Shown here piece after piece: positions 1 through 11,994 of a stretch of 64,000 bases of DNA. The translations under genes and the position numbers were made by a program. Below the pieces are notes generated by a model, which made no database searches, had not been told where the DNA came from, and saw only the letters and a program-made list of their open reading frames with translations. The DNA is from Xenopus tropicalis (lineage: Eukaryota > Chordata > Amphibia > Anura > Pipidae), in the NCBI RefSeq assembly GCF_000004195.4, contig NC_030680.2, positions 140,057,545 to 140,121,544 of the forward strand, given 5' to 3'. The stretch's first letter is position 1; every line of letters starts with the position of its first letter.

Positions 1-1750
1 GAATGTGATAGGGACCTTAGATTGTAAGCTCACTGGGACGGGGACTGATGGGAATGTGATAGGGACCTTAGATTGTAAGCTCCACTGGGGCAGGGACTGA
101 TGGGAATGTGATAGGGACCTTAGATTGTAAGCTCACTGGGGCAGGGACTGATGGGAATGTGATAGGGACCTTAGATTGTAAGCTCACTGGGGCAGGTACT
201 GATGGGAATGTGATAGGGACCTTAGATTGTAAGCTCACTGGGGCAGGGACTGATGGGAATGGGATAGGGGCCTTAGATTGTAAGCTCACTGGGGCAGGGA
301 CTGATGGGAATGTGACAGGGACCTTAGATTGTAAGCTCCACTGGGGCAGGGACTGATGGGAATGGGATAGTGACCTTAGATTGTAAGCTCACTGGGGCAG
401 GGACTGATGGGAATGTGATAGGGACCTTAGATTGTAAGCTCACTGGGGCAGGGACTGATGGGAATGTGACAGGGACCTTAGATTGTAAGCTCCACTGGGG
501 CAGGGACTGATGGGAATGTGATAGGGACCTTAGATTGTAAGCTCACTGGGGCAGGGACTGATGGGAATGGGATAGGGACCTTAGATTGTAAGCTCACTGG
601 GGCAGGGATTGATGGGAATGGGATAGGGACCTTAGATTGTAAGCTCCACTGGGGCAGGGACTGATGGGAATGTGATAGGGGCCTTAGATTGTAAGCTCCA
701 CTGGGGCAGGGACTGATGGGAATGTGATAGGGACCTTAGATTGTAAGCTTACTGGGGCAGGGACTGATGGGAATGGGATAGGGACCTTAGATTGTAAGCT
801 CACTGGGGCAGGGACTGATGGGAATGTGACAGGGACCTTAGATTGTAAGCTCCACTGGGGCAGGGACTGATGGGAATGTGATAGGGACCTTAGATTGTAA
901 GCTCACTGGGGCAGGGACTGATGGGAATGGGATAGGGACCTTAGATTGTAAGCTCACTGGGGCAGGGATTGATGGGAATGGGATAGGGACCTTAGATTGT
1001 AAGCTCCACTGGGGCAGGGACTGATGGGAATGTGATAGGGACCTTAGATTGTAAGCTCACTGGGGCAGGGACTGATGGGAATGTGATAGGGGCCTTAGAT
1101 TGTAAGCTCACTGGGGCAGGGACTGATGGGAATGTGATAGGGACCTTAGATTGTAAGCTCACTGGGGCAGGGACTGATGGGAATGTGATAGGGACCTTAG
1201 ATTGTAAGCTCACTGGGGCAGGGACTGATGGGAATGTGATAGGGGCCTTAGATTGTAAGCTCCACTGGGGCAGGGACTGATGGGAATGTGATAGGGACCT
1301 TAGATTGTAAGCTTACTGGGGCAGGGACTGATGGGAATGTGATAGGGACCTTAGATTGTAAGCTCACTGGGGCAGGGACTGATGGGAATGTGATAGGGAC
1401 CTTAGATTGTAAGCTCCACTGGGGCAGGGACTGATGGGAATGTGATAGGGACCTTAGATTGTAAGCTCACTGGGGCAGGGACTGATGGGAATGTGATAGG
1501 GACCTTAGATTGTAAGATCACTGGGGCAGGGACTGATGGGAATGTGATAGGGACCTTAGATTGTAAGCTCACTGGGGCAGGGACTGATGGGAATGTGATA
1601 GGGACCTTAGATTGTAAGCTCACTGGGGCAGGGACTGATGGGAATGTGATAGGGACCTTAGATTGTAAGCTCCACTGGGGCAGGGACTGATGGGAATGTG
1701 ATAGGGACCTTAGATTGTAAGCTCCACTGGGGCAGGGACTGATGGGAATG
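1..1750 (+). repeat. 51-bp minisatellite, about 34 copies
   Basis: Near-perfect head-to-tail copies of a 51-bp unit (52 bp where the step reads TCCACTGGGG instead of TCACTGGGG). The core reads ACCTTAGATTGTAAGCTC then CACTGGGGCAGGGACTGATG. The array runs off the left edge. The unit matches the 3' tail of a LINE whose remaining end follows directly at 1751, so the array seems to be an amplified retrotransposon tail. Because 51 is a multiple of 3, both strands show spurious 17-residue repeat ORFs. Confidence 0.97.
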
Positions 1751-1803
1751 ATGTATAATCTCTGTAAAGGTCTGCAGGATATGTCAGTGCTGCATAAATA
1801 AAG
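1745..1803 (+). mobile_element. LINE (L2/CR1-type) 3' terminal tail
   Basis: After the last array unit the sequence continues TGTATAATCTCTGTAAAG, then a degenerate GCTGCATAAATAAA. This is the usual end of the Xenopus LINE/SINE tail (TTAGATTGTAAGCTC...GGGCAGGGA...CTGTAAAGCGCTGC...ATAAATAAA). Complementary copies of the same tail occur at 37440-37607 and about 3778-3800. It is the likely parent of the 51-bp array. Confidence 0.7.
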
Positions 1804-1823
1804 ATCAGTACTAAATATAGAAA

Positions 1824-2085
1824 GTCCAGAGAAGAGCAATAAAAATGATAAACAGCATGGGAGGCTCAGTTATGGGGAAAGACTGGCCCAGTTGGGTTTG
1901 TTTACACTGGAGAAGAGGCGCATAAGGTGGGACATGATAACTATGTATAAATATATAAGGGGATCATATAATAACCTCTCTAATGTTTTATTTACCAGTA
2001 GGGCCTTCCAAGAGACATAGGGGATCCCTTGAAATAAAAGAAAAAAGCTTCTGTAGAAAGTATTTTTACAGTTAAAGACAAAAGT
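1824..2085 (+). mobile_element. CR1-clade LINE ORF2 C-terminal remnant
   Basis: Translation gives VQRRAIKMI (from 1824), then after a one-base frameshift RLSYGERLAQLGLFTLEKRR and DMITMYKYIRG (frame from 1862, stop at 2018-2020). These are the conserved C-terminal motifs of CR1-clade reverse transcriptase proteins. A further in-register piece (LEIKEKSFCRKYFYS) follows in another frame. The frameshift and stop show a dead, 5'-truncated fragment; its 3' side is cut by the 31-bp array. Confidence 0.85.
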
Positions 2086-2087
2086 TC

Positions 2088-2974
2088 TCCCAGTCCTACA
2101 CTCACTCACCCCCGGTCTGGCCAGTCCTACACTCACTCACCCCCGGTCTGGCCTGTCCTACACTCACTCACCCCCGGTCTGGCCAGTCCTACACTCACTC
2201 ACCCCCGGTCTGGCCGGTCGTACACTCACTCACCCCCGGTCTGGCCTGTCCTACACTCACTCACCCCCAGTCTGGCCTGTCCTACACTCACTCACCCCCG
2301 GTCTGGCCGGTCGTACACTCACTCACCCCCGGTCTGGCCTGTCCTACACTCACTCACCCCCAGTCTGGCCTGTCCTACACTCACTCACCCCCGGTCTGGC
2401 CTGTCCTACACTCACTCACCCCCGGTCTGGCCTGTCCTACACTCACTCACCCCCGGTCTGGCCTGTCCTACACTCACTCACCCCCGGTCTGGCCAGTCCT
2501 ACACTCACTCACCCCCGGTCTGGCCTGTCCTACACTCACTCACCCCCGGTCTGGCCTGTCCTACACTCACTCACCCCCAGTCTGGCCTGTCCTACACTCA
2601 CTCACCCCCGGTCTGGCCTGTCCTACACTCACTCACCCCCGGTCTGGCCAGTCCTACACTCACTCACCCCCGGTCTGGCCTGTCCTACACTCACTCACCC
2701 CCGGTCTGGCCAGTCCTACACTCACTCACCCCCGGTCTGGCCTGTCCTACACTCACTTACCCCCGGTCTGGCCAGTCCTACACTCACTCACCCCCGGTCT
2801 GTCCTGTCCTACACTCACTCACCCCCGGTCTGGCCTGTCCTACACTCACTCACCCCCGGTCTGGCCTGTCCTACACTCACTCACCCCCGGTCTGGCCTGT
2901 CCTACACTCACTCACCCCCGGTCTGGCCTGTCCTACACTCACTCACCCCCGGTCTGTCCTGTCCTACACTCACT
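2088..2974 (+). repeat. 31-bp minisatellite, about 28 copies
   Basis: The unit is TGTCCTACACTCACTCACCC followed by CCGGTCTGGCC, with a few positional variants (CAGTCC/TGTCC/GGTCG and CCCCAG/CCCCGG). It is C-rich on the + strand. The array abuts a CR1 remnant on the left and a hAT MITE end on the right. Confidence 0.97.
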
Positions 2975-3040
2975 GTCTATGGCATCTTACAGCAGCCCCT
3001 CTGGCATTTGCCTGAACCCACAGATTGCCAGTCCTGGCTG
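2974..3040 (-). mobile_element. hAT MITE fragment (CAGGCCCGGACTGG family)
   Basis: The segment GTCTATGGCATCTTACAGCA through GATTGCCAGTCCTGGCTG matches one end of the complete copy at 25836-25989. The other half is missing where the 31-bp array begins. Confidence 0.8.
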
Positions 3041-3955
3041 GGTGCGGGGAGAGCAGTTCTGTACACCAACCTGTTGCAGACTGCGTGTAATGTAATTGCT
3101 AGACATATGGGGTGTTCCTTTTGTTTGGTATCAGCGCTGGAGTCACAGACCCAGTAGCCGGTGGGGCCACAAATACCGACTGCCCAACAGACCTCTTCAT
3201 CATTTCAGTTTATATGTGGGAAACAGATTGCCTTCAGTGGGCTCAGGTACTATGGGTTTTGTGCCAATTATATTCACCTTGTGGCTGGCAAACAGCACGT
3301 GCCCCACGCTTACATAGCAACCGAGTAGTTACGGGCAAGGGAAACCGTCGCTGGGGCTTAACCCTTTTGTTGCAGCTTTATCCTTGAAGCATCGCAGGCT
3401 GTGAAACCTTGAATTCCTTGCAGCAGATCCTCACATTAATACCAGTGATTATTATATTGTATACTGTACATATCATTTCATGGTTGGCATATTGTCTGGC
3501 ACAACAGTAACAGAGCATTTCCCTAGTCTAGCTCAGGCATTGCTTGGGATGTTACACAAGTAAGGGTAATATTTGTAATATCTGTAAGTAATATTGGTCA
3601 GACCACTATTGTTTCATATGTTGCCCATGGTACCCCTTTACCCCCCCCCCCCAGCTTTTCTTTTGCTCCGGAGGCAATTGGAAGGGGTTCACTAGAATAG
3701 AGTGGGGCAGTCGAGCACTTAATACTAAACCAGAACCATGTTATACACATTAACTAGCAAGAAACTTAGAATGCCCTGTTCACAAGAGCTTACAATCTAA
3801 GAAAATAATGGGGCTTATTGTTTATTTTTTGATCAATATTGAATGTGTGGAAAACGATTGAGCTCCCTGATATTCATATGGACTTGGAGAGAGTAATGGC
3901 TTCCTTGATGTTGCTGATATTGGCCTCGATGGGGATTCAGATGGACTGAGAGAGT
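3041..3955. other. Single-copy stretch with no gene seen
   Basis: No coding feature is recognisable; the 70-90 residue open frames lack splice or homology support. It holds a C12 tract near 3642 and a short complementary LINE tail (GAGCTTACAATCTA, about 3785). From about 3955 the sequence grades into diverged copies of the next minisatellite. Confidence 0.5.
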
Positions 3956-4028
3956 GGGTTGTATAACCTGGGTGGGAGAGGGTTGGGCTCACTGGCATTC
4001 CTGTGACGTGGGTGGGAGAGAGTAGGGG

Positions 4029-7000
4029 TCACTGTGATGGGAGAGGATAGTGCTGTGATTCCTATAGGCTGGGTGGGAGAGGATTGTGCTGTGATTCCTA
4101 TGGGCTGGGTGGGAGAGGATTGTGCTGTGATTCCTATGGGCTGGGTGGGAGAGGATTGTGCTGACTGTGATTCCTATGGGCTGGGTGGGAGAGGATTGTA
4201 CTGACTGTGATTCCTATGGGCTGGGTGGGAGAGGATTGTGCTGTGATTCCTATGGGCTGGGTGGGAGAGGATTGTGCTGTGATTCCTATGGGCTGGGTGG
4301 GAGAGGATTGTACTGACTGTGATTCCTATGGGCTGGGTGGGAGAGGATTGTACTGACTGTGATTCCTATGGGCTGGGTGGGAGAGGATTGTGCTGTGATT
4401 CCTATGGGCTGGGTGGGAGAGGATTGTGCTGTGATTCCTATGGGCTGGGTGGGAGAGGATTGTGCTGTGATTCCTATGGGCTGGGTGGGAGAGGATTGTG
4501 CTGTGATTCCTATGGGCTGGGTGGGAGAGGATTGTACTGACTGTGATTCCTATGGGCTGGGTGGGAGAGGATTGTACTGACTGTGATTCCTATGGGCTGG
4601 GTGGGAGAGGATTGTGCTGTGATTCCTATGGGCTGGGTGGGAGAGGATTGTGCTGTGATTCCTATGGGCTGGGTGGGAGAGGATTGTGCTGTGATTCCTA
4701 TGGGCTGGGTGGGAGAGGATTGTACTGACTGTGATTCCTATGGGCTGGGTGGGAGAGGATTGTACTGACTGTGATTCCTATGGGCTGGGTGGGAGAGGAT
4801 TGTACTGACTGTGATTCCTATGGGCTGGGTGGGAGAGGATTGTACTGACTGTGATTCCTATGGGCTGGGTGGGGGAGGATTGTACTGACTGTGATTCCTA
4901 TGGGCTGGGTGGGAGAGGATTGTGCTGTGATTCCTATGGGCTGGGTGGGAGAGGATTGTACTGACTGTGATTCCTATGGGCTGGGTGGGAGAGGATTGTG
5001 CTGTGATTCCTATGGGCTGGGTGGGAGAGGATTGTACTGACTGTGATTCCTATGGGCTGGGTGGGAGAGGATTGTGCTGTGATTCCTATGGGCTGGGTGG
5101 GAGAGGATTGTGCTGTGATTCCTATAGGCTGGGTGGGAGAGGATTGTACTGACTGTGATTCCTATGGGCTGGGTGGGAGAGGATTGTGCTGTGGTTCCTA
5201 TGGGCTGGGTGGGAGAGGATTGTACTGACTGTGATTCCTATGGGCTGGGTGGGAGAGGATTGTGCTGTGATTCCTATGGGCTGGGTGGGAGAGGATTGTG
5301 CTGTGATTCCTATGGGCTGGGTGGGAGAGGATTGTGCTGTGATTCCTATGGGCTGGGTGGGAGAGGATTGTACTGACTGTGATTCCTATGGGCTGGGTGG
5401 GAGAGGATTGTACTGACTGTGATTCCTATGGGCTGGGTGGGAGAGGATTGTACTGACTGTGATTCCTATGGGCTGGGTGGGAGAGGATTGTACTGACTGT
5501 GATTCCTATGGGCTGGGTGGGGGAGGATTGTACTGACTGTGATTCCTATGGGCTGGGTGGGAGAGGATTGTGCTGTGATTCCTATGGGCTGGGTGGGAGA
5601 GGATTGTACTGACTGTGATTCCTATGGGCTGGGTGGGAGAGGATTGTGCTGTGATTCCTATGGGCTGGGTGGGAGAGGATTGTACTGACTGTGATTCCTA
5701 TGGGCTGGGTGGGAGAGGATTGTGCTGTGATTCCTATGGGCTGGGTGGGAGAGGATTGTGGCTGTGATTCCTATGGGCTGGGTGGGAGAGGATTGTGCTG
5801 TGATTCCTATGGGCTGGGTGGGAGAGGATTGTGCTGTGATTCCTATGGGCTGGGTGGGAGAGGATTGTACTGACTGTGATTCCTATGGGCTGGGTGGGAG
5901 AGGATTGTGCTGTGATTCCTATGGGCTGGGTGGGAGAGGATTGTGCTGTGATTCCTATGGGCTGGGTGGGAGAGGATTGTGCTGTGATTCCTATGGGCTG
6001 GGTGGGAGAGGATTGTGCTGTGATTCCTATGGGCTGGGTGGGAGAGGATTGTGCTGTGATTCCTATGGGCTGGGTGGGAGAGGATTGTACTGACTGTGAT
6101 TCCTATGGGCTGGGTGGGAGAGGATTGTACTGACTGTGATTCCTATGGGCTGGGTGGGAGAGGATTGTACTGACTGTGATTCCTATGGGCTGGGTGGGAG
6201 AGGATTGTACTGACTGTGATTCCTATAGGCTGGGTGGGAGAGGATTGTGCTGTGATTCCTATGGGCTGGGTGGGAGAGGATTGTGCTGTGATTCCTATGG
6301 GCTGGGTGGGAGAGGATTGTGCTGTGATTCCTATGGGCTGGGTGGGAGAGGATTGTACTGACTGTGATTCCTATGGGCTGGGTGGGAGAGGATTGTGCTG
6401 TGGTTCCTATGGGCTGGGTGGGAGAGGATTGTGCTGTGATTCCTATGGGCTGGGTGGGAGAGAATTGTACTGTGATTCCTATGGGCTGGGTGGGAGAGGA
6501 TTGTGCTGTGATTCCTATGGGCTGGGTGGGAGAGGATTGTGCTGTGATTCCTATGGGCTGGGTGGGAGAGGATTGTGCTGTGATTCCTATGGGCTGGATG
6601 GGAGAGGATTGTGCTGTGATTCCTATGGGCTGGGTGGGAGAGGATTGTGCTGTGATTCCTATGGGCTGGGTGGGAGAGGATTGTGCTGTGATTCCTATGG
6701 GCTGGGTGGGAGAGGATTGTGCTGTGATTCCTATGGGCTGGGTGGGAGAGGATTGTACTGACTGTGATTCCTATGGGCTGGGTGGGAGAGGATTGTACTG
6801 ACTGTGATTCCTATGGGCTGGGTGGGAGAGGATTGTACTGACTGTGATTCCTATGGGCTGGGTGGGAGAGGATTGTACTGACTGTGATTCCTATAGGCTG
6901 GGTGGGAGAGGATTGTGCTGTGATTCCTATGGGCTGGGTGGGAGAGGATTGTGCTGTGATTCCTATGGGCTGGGTGGGAGAGGATTGTGCTGTGATTCCT

Positions 7001-7453
7001 ATGGGCTGGGTGGGAGAGGATTGTACTGACTGTGATTCCTATGGGCTGGGTGGGAGAGGATTGTGCTGTGGTTCCTATGGGCTGGGTGGGAGAGGATTGT
7101 GCTGTGATTCCTATGGGCTGGGTGGGAGAGAATTGTACTGTGATTCCTATGGGCTGGGTGGGAGAGGATTGTGCTGTGATTCCTATGGGCTGGGTGGGAG
7201 AGGATTGTGCTGTGATTCCTATGGGCTGGGTGGGAGAGGATTGTGCTGTGATTCCTATGGGCTGGGTGGGAGAGGATTGTGCTGTGATTCCTATGGGCTG
7301 GATGGGAGAGGATTGTGCTGTGATTCCTATGGGCTGGGTGGGAGAGGATTGTGCTGTGATTCCTATGGGCTGGGTGGGAGAGGATTGTGCTGTGATTCCT
7401 ATGGGCTGGGTGGGAGAGGATTGTACTGACTGTGATTCCTATGGGCTGGGTGG
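4029..7453 (+). repeat. 36/40-bp G-rich minisatellite, about 90 copies
   Basis: The unit is CTGTGATTCCTATGGGCTGG followed by GTGGGAGAGGATTGTG (36 bp); a 40-bp form carries an extra ACTG. Degenerate units lie at 3955-4060. Marker variants show a block duplication of 668 bp: CTATAGG at 6223 and 6891, and AGAATTGTAC at 6461 and 7129. The GGATGG variant at 6596 and 7300 is offset 704 bp, meaning one extra 36-bp unit was gained in the second block. Each unit contains GGGCTGGGTGGG, a potential G-quadruplex core. Confidence 0.97.
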
Positions 7454-8225
7454 ATGAGTCCCGGCAGCAGTTCCTATGATGAAGCTGTCAGTCCCAGGAG
7501 TCCCCTGTGTGTACCTGCCAGTGCAGGAAAGCTCCTTGTTCTCCCTAAAGCAAGGAATTGATTGGCACGGTACCGCCATGCTGGGAAGATGCTATTGTAC
7601 GGATCTATTCCACTGTGTATTCCCTTTCCCTTCTCTCTGCTCTCAGCAGGCTTCATAAAACCACTAATTTGCGTGCTGAGGATGAAGATACTTGTACATG
7701 TCGGCATTATCACAAGATCCTCGCTGACAAGACAGAACGCAGCTAAAAACTGCAAGTGACTGTCAGCAGCGCTCATGTTTATGGGAACAAATTGTTCTTC
7801 CTGCTCTTCTCATGGACTTCCAGGCCTTTTCCTTCTTATCAGAACTCAGTGGCCTCTGGTGGGGTCAGAATGGCCAAGACACAAGCAAACACTCGCTAGC
7901 GCCATCCATAAAATGACTGCACATAGGTAATGAAACTCCATTGCCCCTTAGTGACCCCCTAGAACCCATTTTACTACAATTACCCTATAGTTATACCCCT
8001 GCAAACTGAGAAACTCTGGTACAAAGAGATACATCTTGTCTACAGTTTGTAATGTCCCCTAGTTACCGAATGGGAGAGAGGGACATTCTCATCTCCACAT
8101 GGTGGGGTCAGGTTGAGTCAAGAAGCAGTTTGGGCACATAGAGAATTTGGGGTGGCAAATGAGAGTGCCTAAGCCCTATAGATACAAAAATAATTACTAG
8201 CATGTCTGGACCTCTTCCCTAAGGA
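7454..8225. other. Single-copy stretch with no gene seen
   Basis: Mixed-composition sequence without recognisable repeats. Short open frames occur on both strands, none longer than 100 residues, and I see no convincing splice pair or conserved domain. Confidence 0.5.
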
Positions 8226-8524
8226 CAGGGATCCCCAATTATTCTACTCATGAGCCACATTTAGATGTGTTGGGGAGCCACACAAACATGAAGAAAGTTC
8301 TTTGGGGATGCCAAATAAGGGCTGTGATTGGCTATTTGGTAGCCCCATAGGGACTGTAGGCCTGCAGGAGGCTCTGCTTGGGGTAAAACTGGGTCTCTGG
8401 GCTTCCAAAACTTGTCTCCAAGCCTGAAATGTAACAATGGCACCTACTGTAAGGCCCCTGGGTGCAACATCCAAGGGGTTGGTGAGTAACATGTTGCCCC
8501 CGAGCCACTGGGTGGGGATCACTG
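8226..8524. mobile_element. Nonautonomous hAT-like element
   Basis: Terminal inverted repeats CAGGGATCCCCAA (left) and GGGGATCACTG (right; reverse complement CAGTGATCCCC), followed inward on both sides by GAGCCAC-type sequence. Size is 299 bp with no transposase. I could not find a matching 8-bp target duplication, so the insertion flanks may have changed. Confidence 0.65.
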
Positions 8525-8699
8525 AGGGTAGATTACAAGAGCTATACGCCATTAGTCTGTATACATGAGCTCCCCATATTGCGAGGACGGGAACACCATG
8601 GGAATATAATACACATAAAAACATGAACTGAGATATATCAGTCACAATATAAACCCAAGAGTTTCATGATCTCTGTAAAAAAGCTTGGCCAGGGATCTT

Positions 8700-9780
8700 G
8701 TACTTTTATATGGTCATAGGGGGACTTCTATTATTTCTATCATTAAATTTTCAGCCTGATCTCCTGTTCCTTTATATGGTTCAATAAACCCACAAGGACT
8801 TATAATATACTTATACGTTATAGTCAGGGATTAGTTATCCATCATCCTTGTGCCTTTATGGTTACAGAACCCCTCAGTGACTTTTAATATCCTTATAATT
8901 TACGGTAGGGGTAAATTACTCTCTTTAATACACAAGTGATACCCAGAGTTCCCTGTATAACTCAGCCTGCAGCCTTGTGCCTTTATATGGGCACAGAACC
9001 CCTCAGTGACTGCTAATATCCTTATCATTTACAGTAGGGGGTACATTATCCCTTATAATACATGAGTGATACTCAGAGTTCCCTGTATAACTCAGCCTGC
9101 AGCCTTGTGCCTTTATATGGTCACAGAACCCCTCAGTGACTGCTAATATCCTTATCATTTACAGTAGGGGGTACATTATCCCTTATAATACATGAGTGAT
9201 ACTCAGAGTTCCCTGTATAACTCAGCCTGCAGCCTTGTGCCTTTATATGGGCACAGAACCCCTCAGTGACTTCTAATATCCTTATCATTTACAGTAGGGG
9301 GTACATTATCCCTTATAATACATGAGTGATACTCAGAGTTCCCTGTATAACTCAGCCTGCAGCCTTGTGCCTTTATATGGGCACAGAACCCCTCAGTGAC
9401 TTCTAATATCCTTATCATTTACAGTAGGGGGTACATTATCCCTTATAATACATGAGTGATACTCAGAGTTCCCTGTATAACTCAGCCTGCAGCCTTGTGC
9501 CTTTATATGGGCACAGAACCCCTCAGTGACTTCTAATATCCTTATCATTTACAGTAGGGGGTACATTATCCCTTATAATACATGAGTGATACTCAGAGTT
9601 CCCTGTATAACTCAGCCTGCAGCCTTGTGCCTTTATATGGGCACAGAACCCCTCAGTGACTGCTAATATCCTTATCATTTACAGTAGGGGGTACATTATC
9701 CCTTATAATACATGAGTGATACTCAGAGTTCCCTGTATAACTCAGCCTGCAGCCTTGTGCCTTTATATGGGCACAGAACC
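8700..9780 (+). repeat. 130-bp tandem array, about 8 copies
   Basis: CCTCAGTGAC recurs exactly every 130 bp (9001, 9131, 9261, 9391, 9521, 9651). The leftmost one or two units (8700-8940) are clearly diverged while the central units are nearly identical, a polarity expected when an array is homogenised from one side. The last unit stops at GGGCACAGAACC and unique sequence follows. Confidence 0.95.
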
Positions 9781-10441
9781 AATGGGTTGTCCCTTTTTGG
9801 GTTAACCAATTGCCCCCTGCAGCAGGTGGTGGGTCAGATTAGCCATCGGGGTAACCAATCCCTGTACCAACCCAACTTCTTACAGTGGACATTCATTTCT
9901 GCTATTAATGTATTTGTACCTGCTCACTTTGGTGACGTTAGAGGAAGGTGGGTCGGGCGTGGGTATATATATATCTATATCACTACTTTATTACTATCCT
10001 GTCACTACAGGGGGAATTGGGAGGTAGAGGCAGAAAGAAATCATTCCCTGCTAAGGGCCACTCCGCTTGGAGGTGGGAAGCGGGTAGAACAGAAATAAAA
10101 GATATTTGTATATCTGTTCCTGTATTTAAACCCCACTCCCCTCTCCCCAACCACGTCGGCTCTATTGCCTGAACATGTCTCCTTGCTGCTACAGGGATTC
10201 CTCTGCTCCTCAATAGCCCTGTCTCAGGAATGGGTCGGGATTCCGCTTTGAAAGCCCTTCCCTGGGGCAAATCCTTCAGCAAAAGTCTCTTATCTCCCTC
10301 CTTGCAGCTCCCCCGGCTTTCTATTATTGGTTCCCTATCACAGCCATGCACCGGGGGCATTTTGGGACTCCAGAGAAGCTTCATCACCATCTTACAATAC
10401 ACTTAGTATACACTACACTATACACTATATTCATATTCAAA
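9781..10441. other. Single-copy stretch with no gene seen
   Basis: Contains a short TA-rich run near 9963-9980. Open frames on both strands reach 128-139 residues but overlap each other, and the upstream one starts inside the 130-bp array. I see no domain. Confidence 0.45.
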
Positions 10442-10449
10442 TGCATGTA

Positions 10450-11771
10450 CAGGTATCGGACCCCTTATCCGGAAACCCATTATCCAGAAAGTTCCGAATT
10501 ACGGAAAGGCCAACTCCCATAGACTCCATTTTAATCAAATAATTCACATTTTTAAAAATGGTTTCCTTTTTCTCTGTTATAATAAAACAGTACCGATACT
10601 TGATCCTAACTAAGATATAATTACCCCTTATTGGGGCAGAACAGTCCTATTGGGTTTATTTAATGGTTAAATGATTCCCTTTTCTCTGTAATAATAAAAC
10701 AGTACCTGTACTTGATCCCAACTAAGATATAATTACCCCTTATTGGGGGCAGAACAGCCCTATTGGGTTTATTTAATGGTTAAATGATTCCCTTTTCTCT
10801 GTAATAATAAAACAGTACCTGTACTTGATCCCAACTAAGATATAATTACCCCTTATTGGGGGCAGAACAGCCCTATTGGGTTTATTTAATGGTTAAATGA
10901 TTCCCTTTTCTCTGTAATAATAAAACAGTACCTGTACTTGATCCCAACTAAGATATAATTACCCCTTATTGGGGGCAGAACAGCCCTATTGGGTTTATTT
11001 CATGGTTAAATGATTCCCTTTTCTCTGTAATAATAAAACAGTACCTGTACTTGATCCCAACTAAGATATAATTACCCCTTATTGGGGCAGAACAGCCCTA
11101 TTGGGTTTATTTAATGGTTAAATGATTCCCTTTTCTCTGTAATAATAAAACAGTACCTGTACTTGATCCCAACTAAGATATAATTACCCCTTATTGGGGG
11201 CAGAACAGCCCTATTGGGTTTATTTCATGGTTAAATGATTCCCTTTTCTCTGTAATAATAAAACAGTACCTGTACTTGATCCCAACTAAGATATAATTAC
11301 CCCTTATTGGGGGCAGAACAGCCCTATTGGGTTTATTTAATGGTTAAATGATTCCCTTTTCTCTGTAATAATAAAACAGTACCTGTACTTGATCCCAACT
11401 AAGATATAAATACCCCTTATTGGGGGCAGAACAGCCCTATTGGGTTTATTTCATGGTTAAATGATTCCCTTTTCTCTGTAATAATAAAACAGTACCTGTA
11501 CTTGATCCCAACTAAGATATAATTACCCCTTATTGGGGGCAGAACAGCCCTATTGGGTTTATTTCATGGTTAAATGATTCCCTTTTCTCTGTAATAATAA
11601 AACAGTACCTGTACTTGATCCCAACTAAGATATAATTCATCCTAATTGGGTTTAATTACTGTTTGATTCATTTTTTTAGCAGACTTAAGGTAGGAGACCC
11701 AAATTATGGAAAGACCCCTTATCTGGAAAACCCCGGGTCCCGAGCATTCTGGATAACGGGTCCCATACCTG
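10450..11771. mobile_element. hAT MITE with internal satellite, intact target duplication
   Basis: Ends are CAGGTATCGGACCCCTTATC (left) and ATAACGGGTCCCATACCTG (right), inverted repeats typical of an abundant Xenopus hAT MITE. The flanks are TGCATGTA (10442-10449) and TACATGTA (11772-11779), an 8-bp target-site duplication with one mismatch. Most of the 1322-bp length is an internal 113-bp tandem array; the ancestral element would be only a few hundred bp. Confidence 0.93.
10560..11640 (+). repeat. 113-bp tandem array inside the hAT MITE, about 9 copies
   Basis: TGGGTTTATT recurs at 10651, 10764, 10877, 10990, 11102 and 11215 (113 bp, once 112). Units contain TCTCTGTAATAATAAAACAG and differ by scattered bases such as TTTAATGG/TTTCATGG, which alternate and hint at a two-unit higher-order period in the right half. 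Confidence 0.95.
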
Positions 11772-11779
11772 TACATGTA

Positions 11780-11994
11780 ATTTAAACACCTATTGATTTG
11801 ATCTATTGAAATGACTGGCTGATCAACCTGTAGTGCCACTGAATGGTTAATTGTGCGTGCCTGTCATTCCTCAGGTACAGCGCCAACTGGAACAGACTGG
11901 GGCACCCGTTTTACCTGTGTGACGAGTAGAAGAGGGAGATCAAATAAAATCACCTGCCGACTGAAACCCTTTGTCTTAGCTGAGCCCTGTTGTT
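11780..11994. other. Short unique stretch; weak terminal-exon-like segment
   Basis: CTGTCATTCCTCAG ends at 11874 and resembles a splice acceptor. The next bases can be read as YSANWNRLGHPFYLCDE plus stop (11876-11929), with AATAAA at about 11943. The other two frames are also partly open and I recognise no family, so this is probably chance. Confidence 0.1.

Noticed and set aside
2088..2974. CRISPR-like regular repeats of about 31 bp
   Set aside because: There are no spacers: the units are contiguous, the genome is vertebrate, and no cas genes are present.
4319..7457. Repeated Cys/Gly-rich frames (GWVGEDC, SYGLGGRGLCC) resembling a repeat protein
   Set aside because: Produced by the 36-bp unit; 40-bp units shift the frame and stop every stretch, and adjacent frames are equally open.
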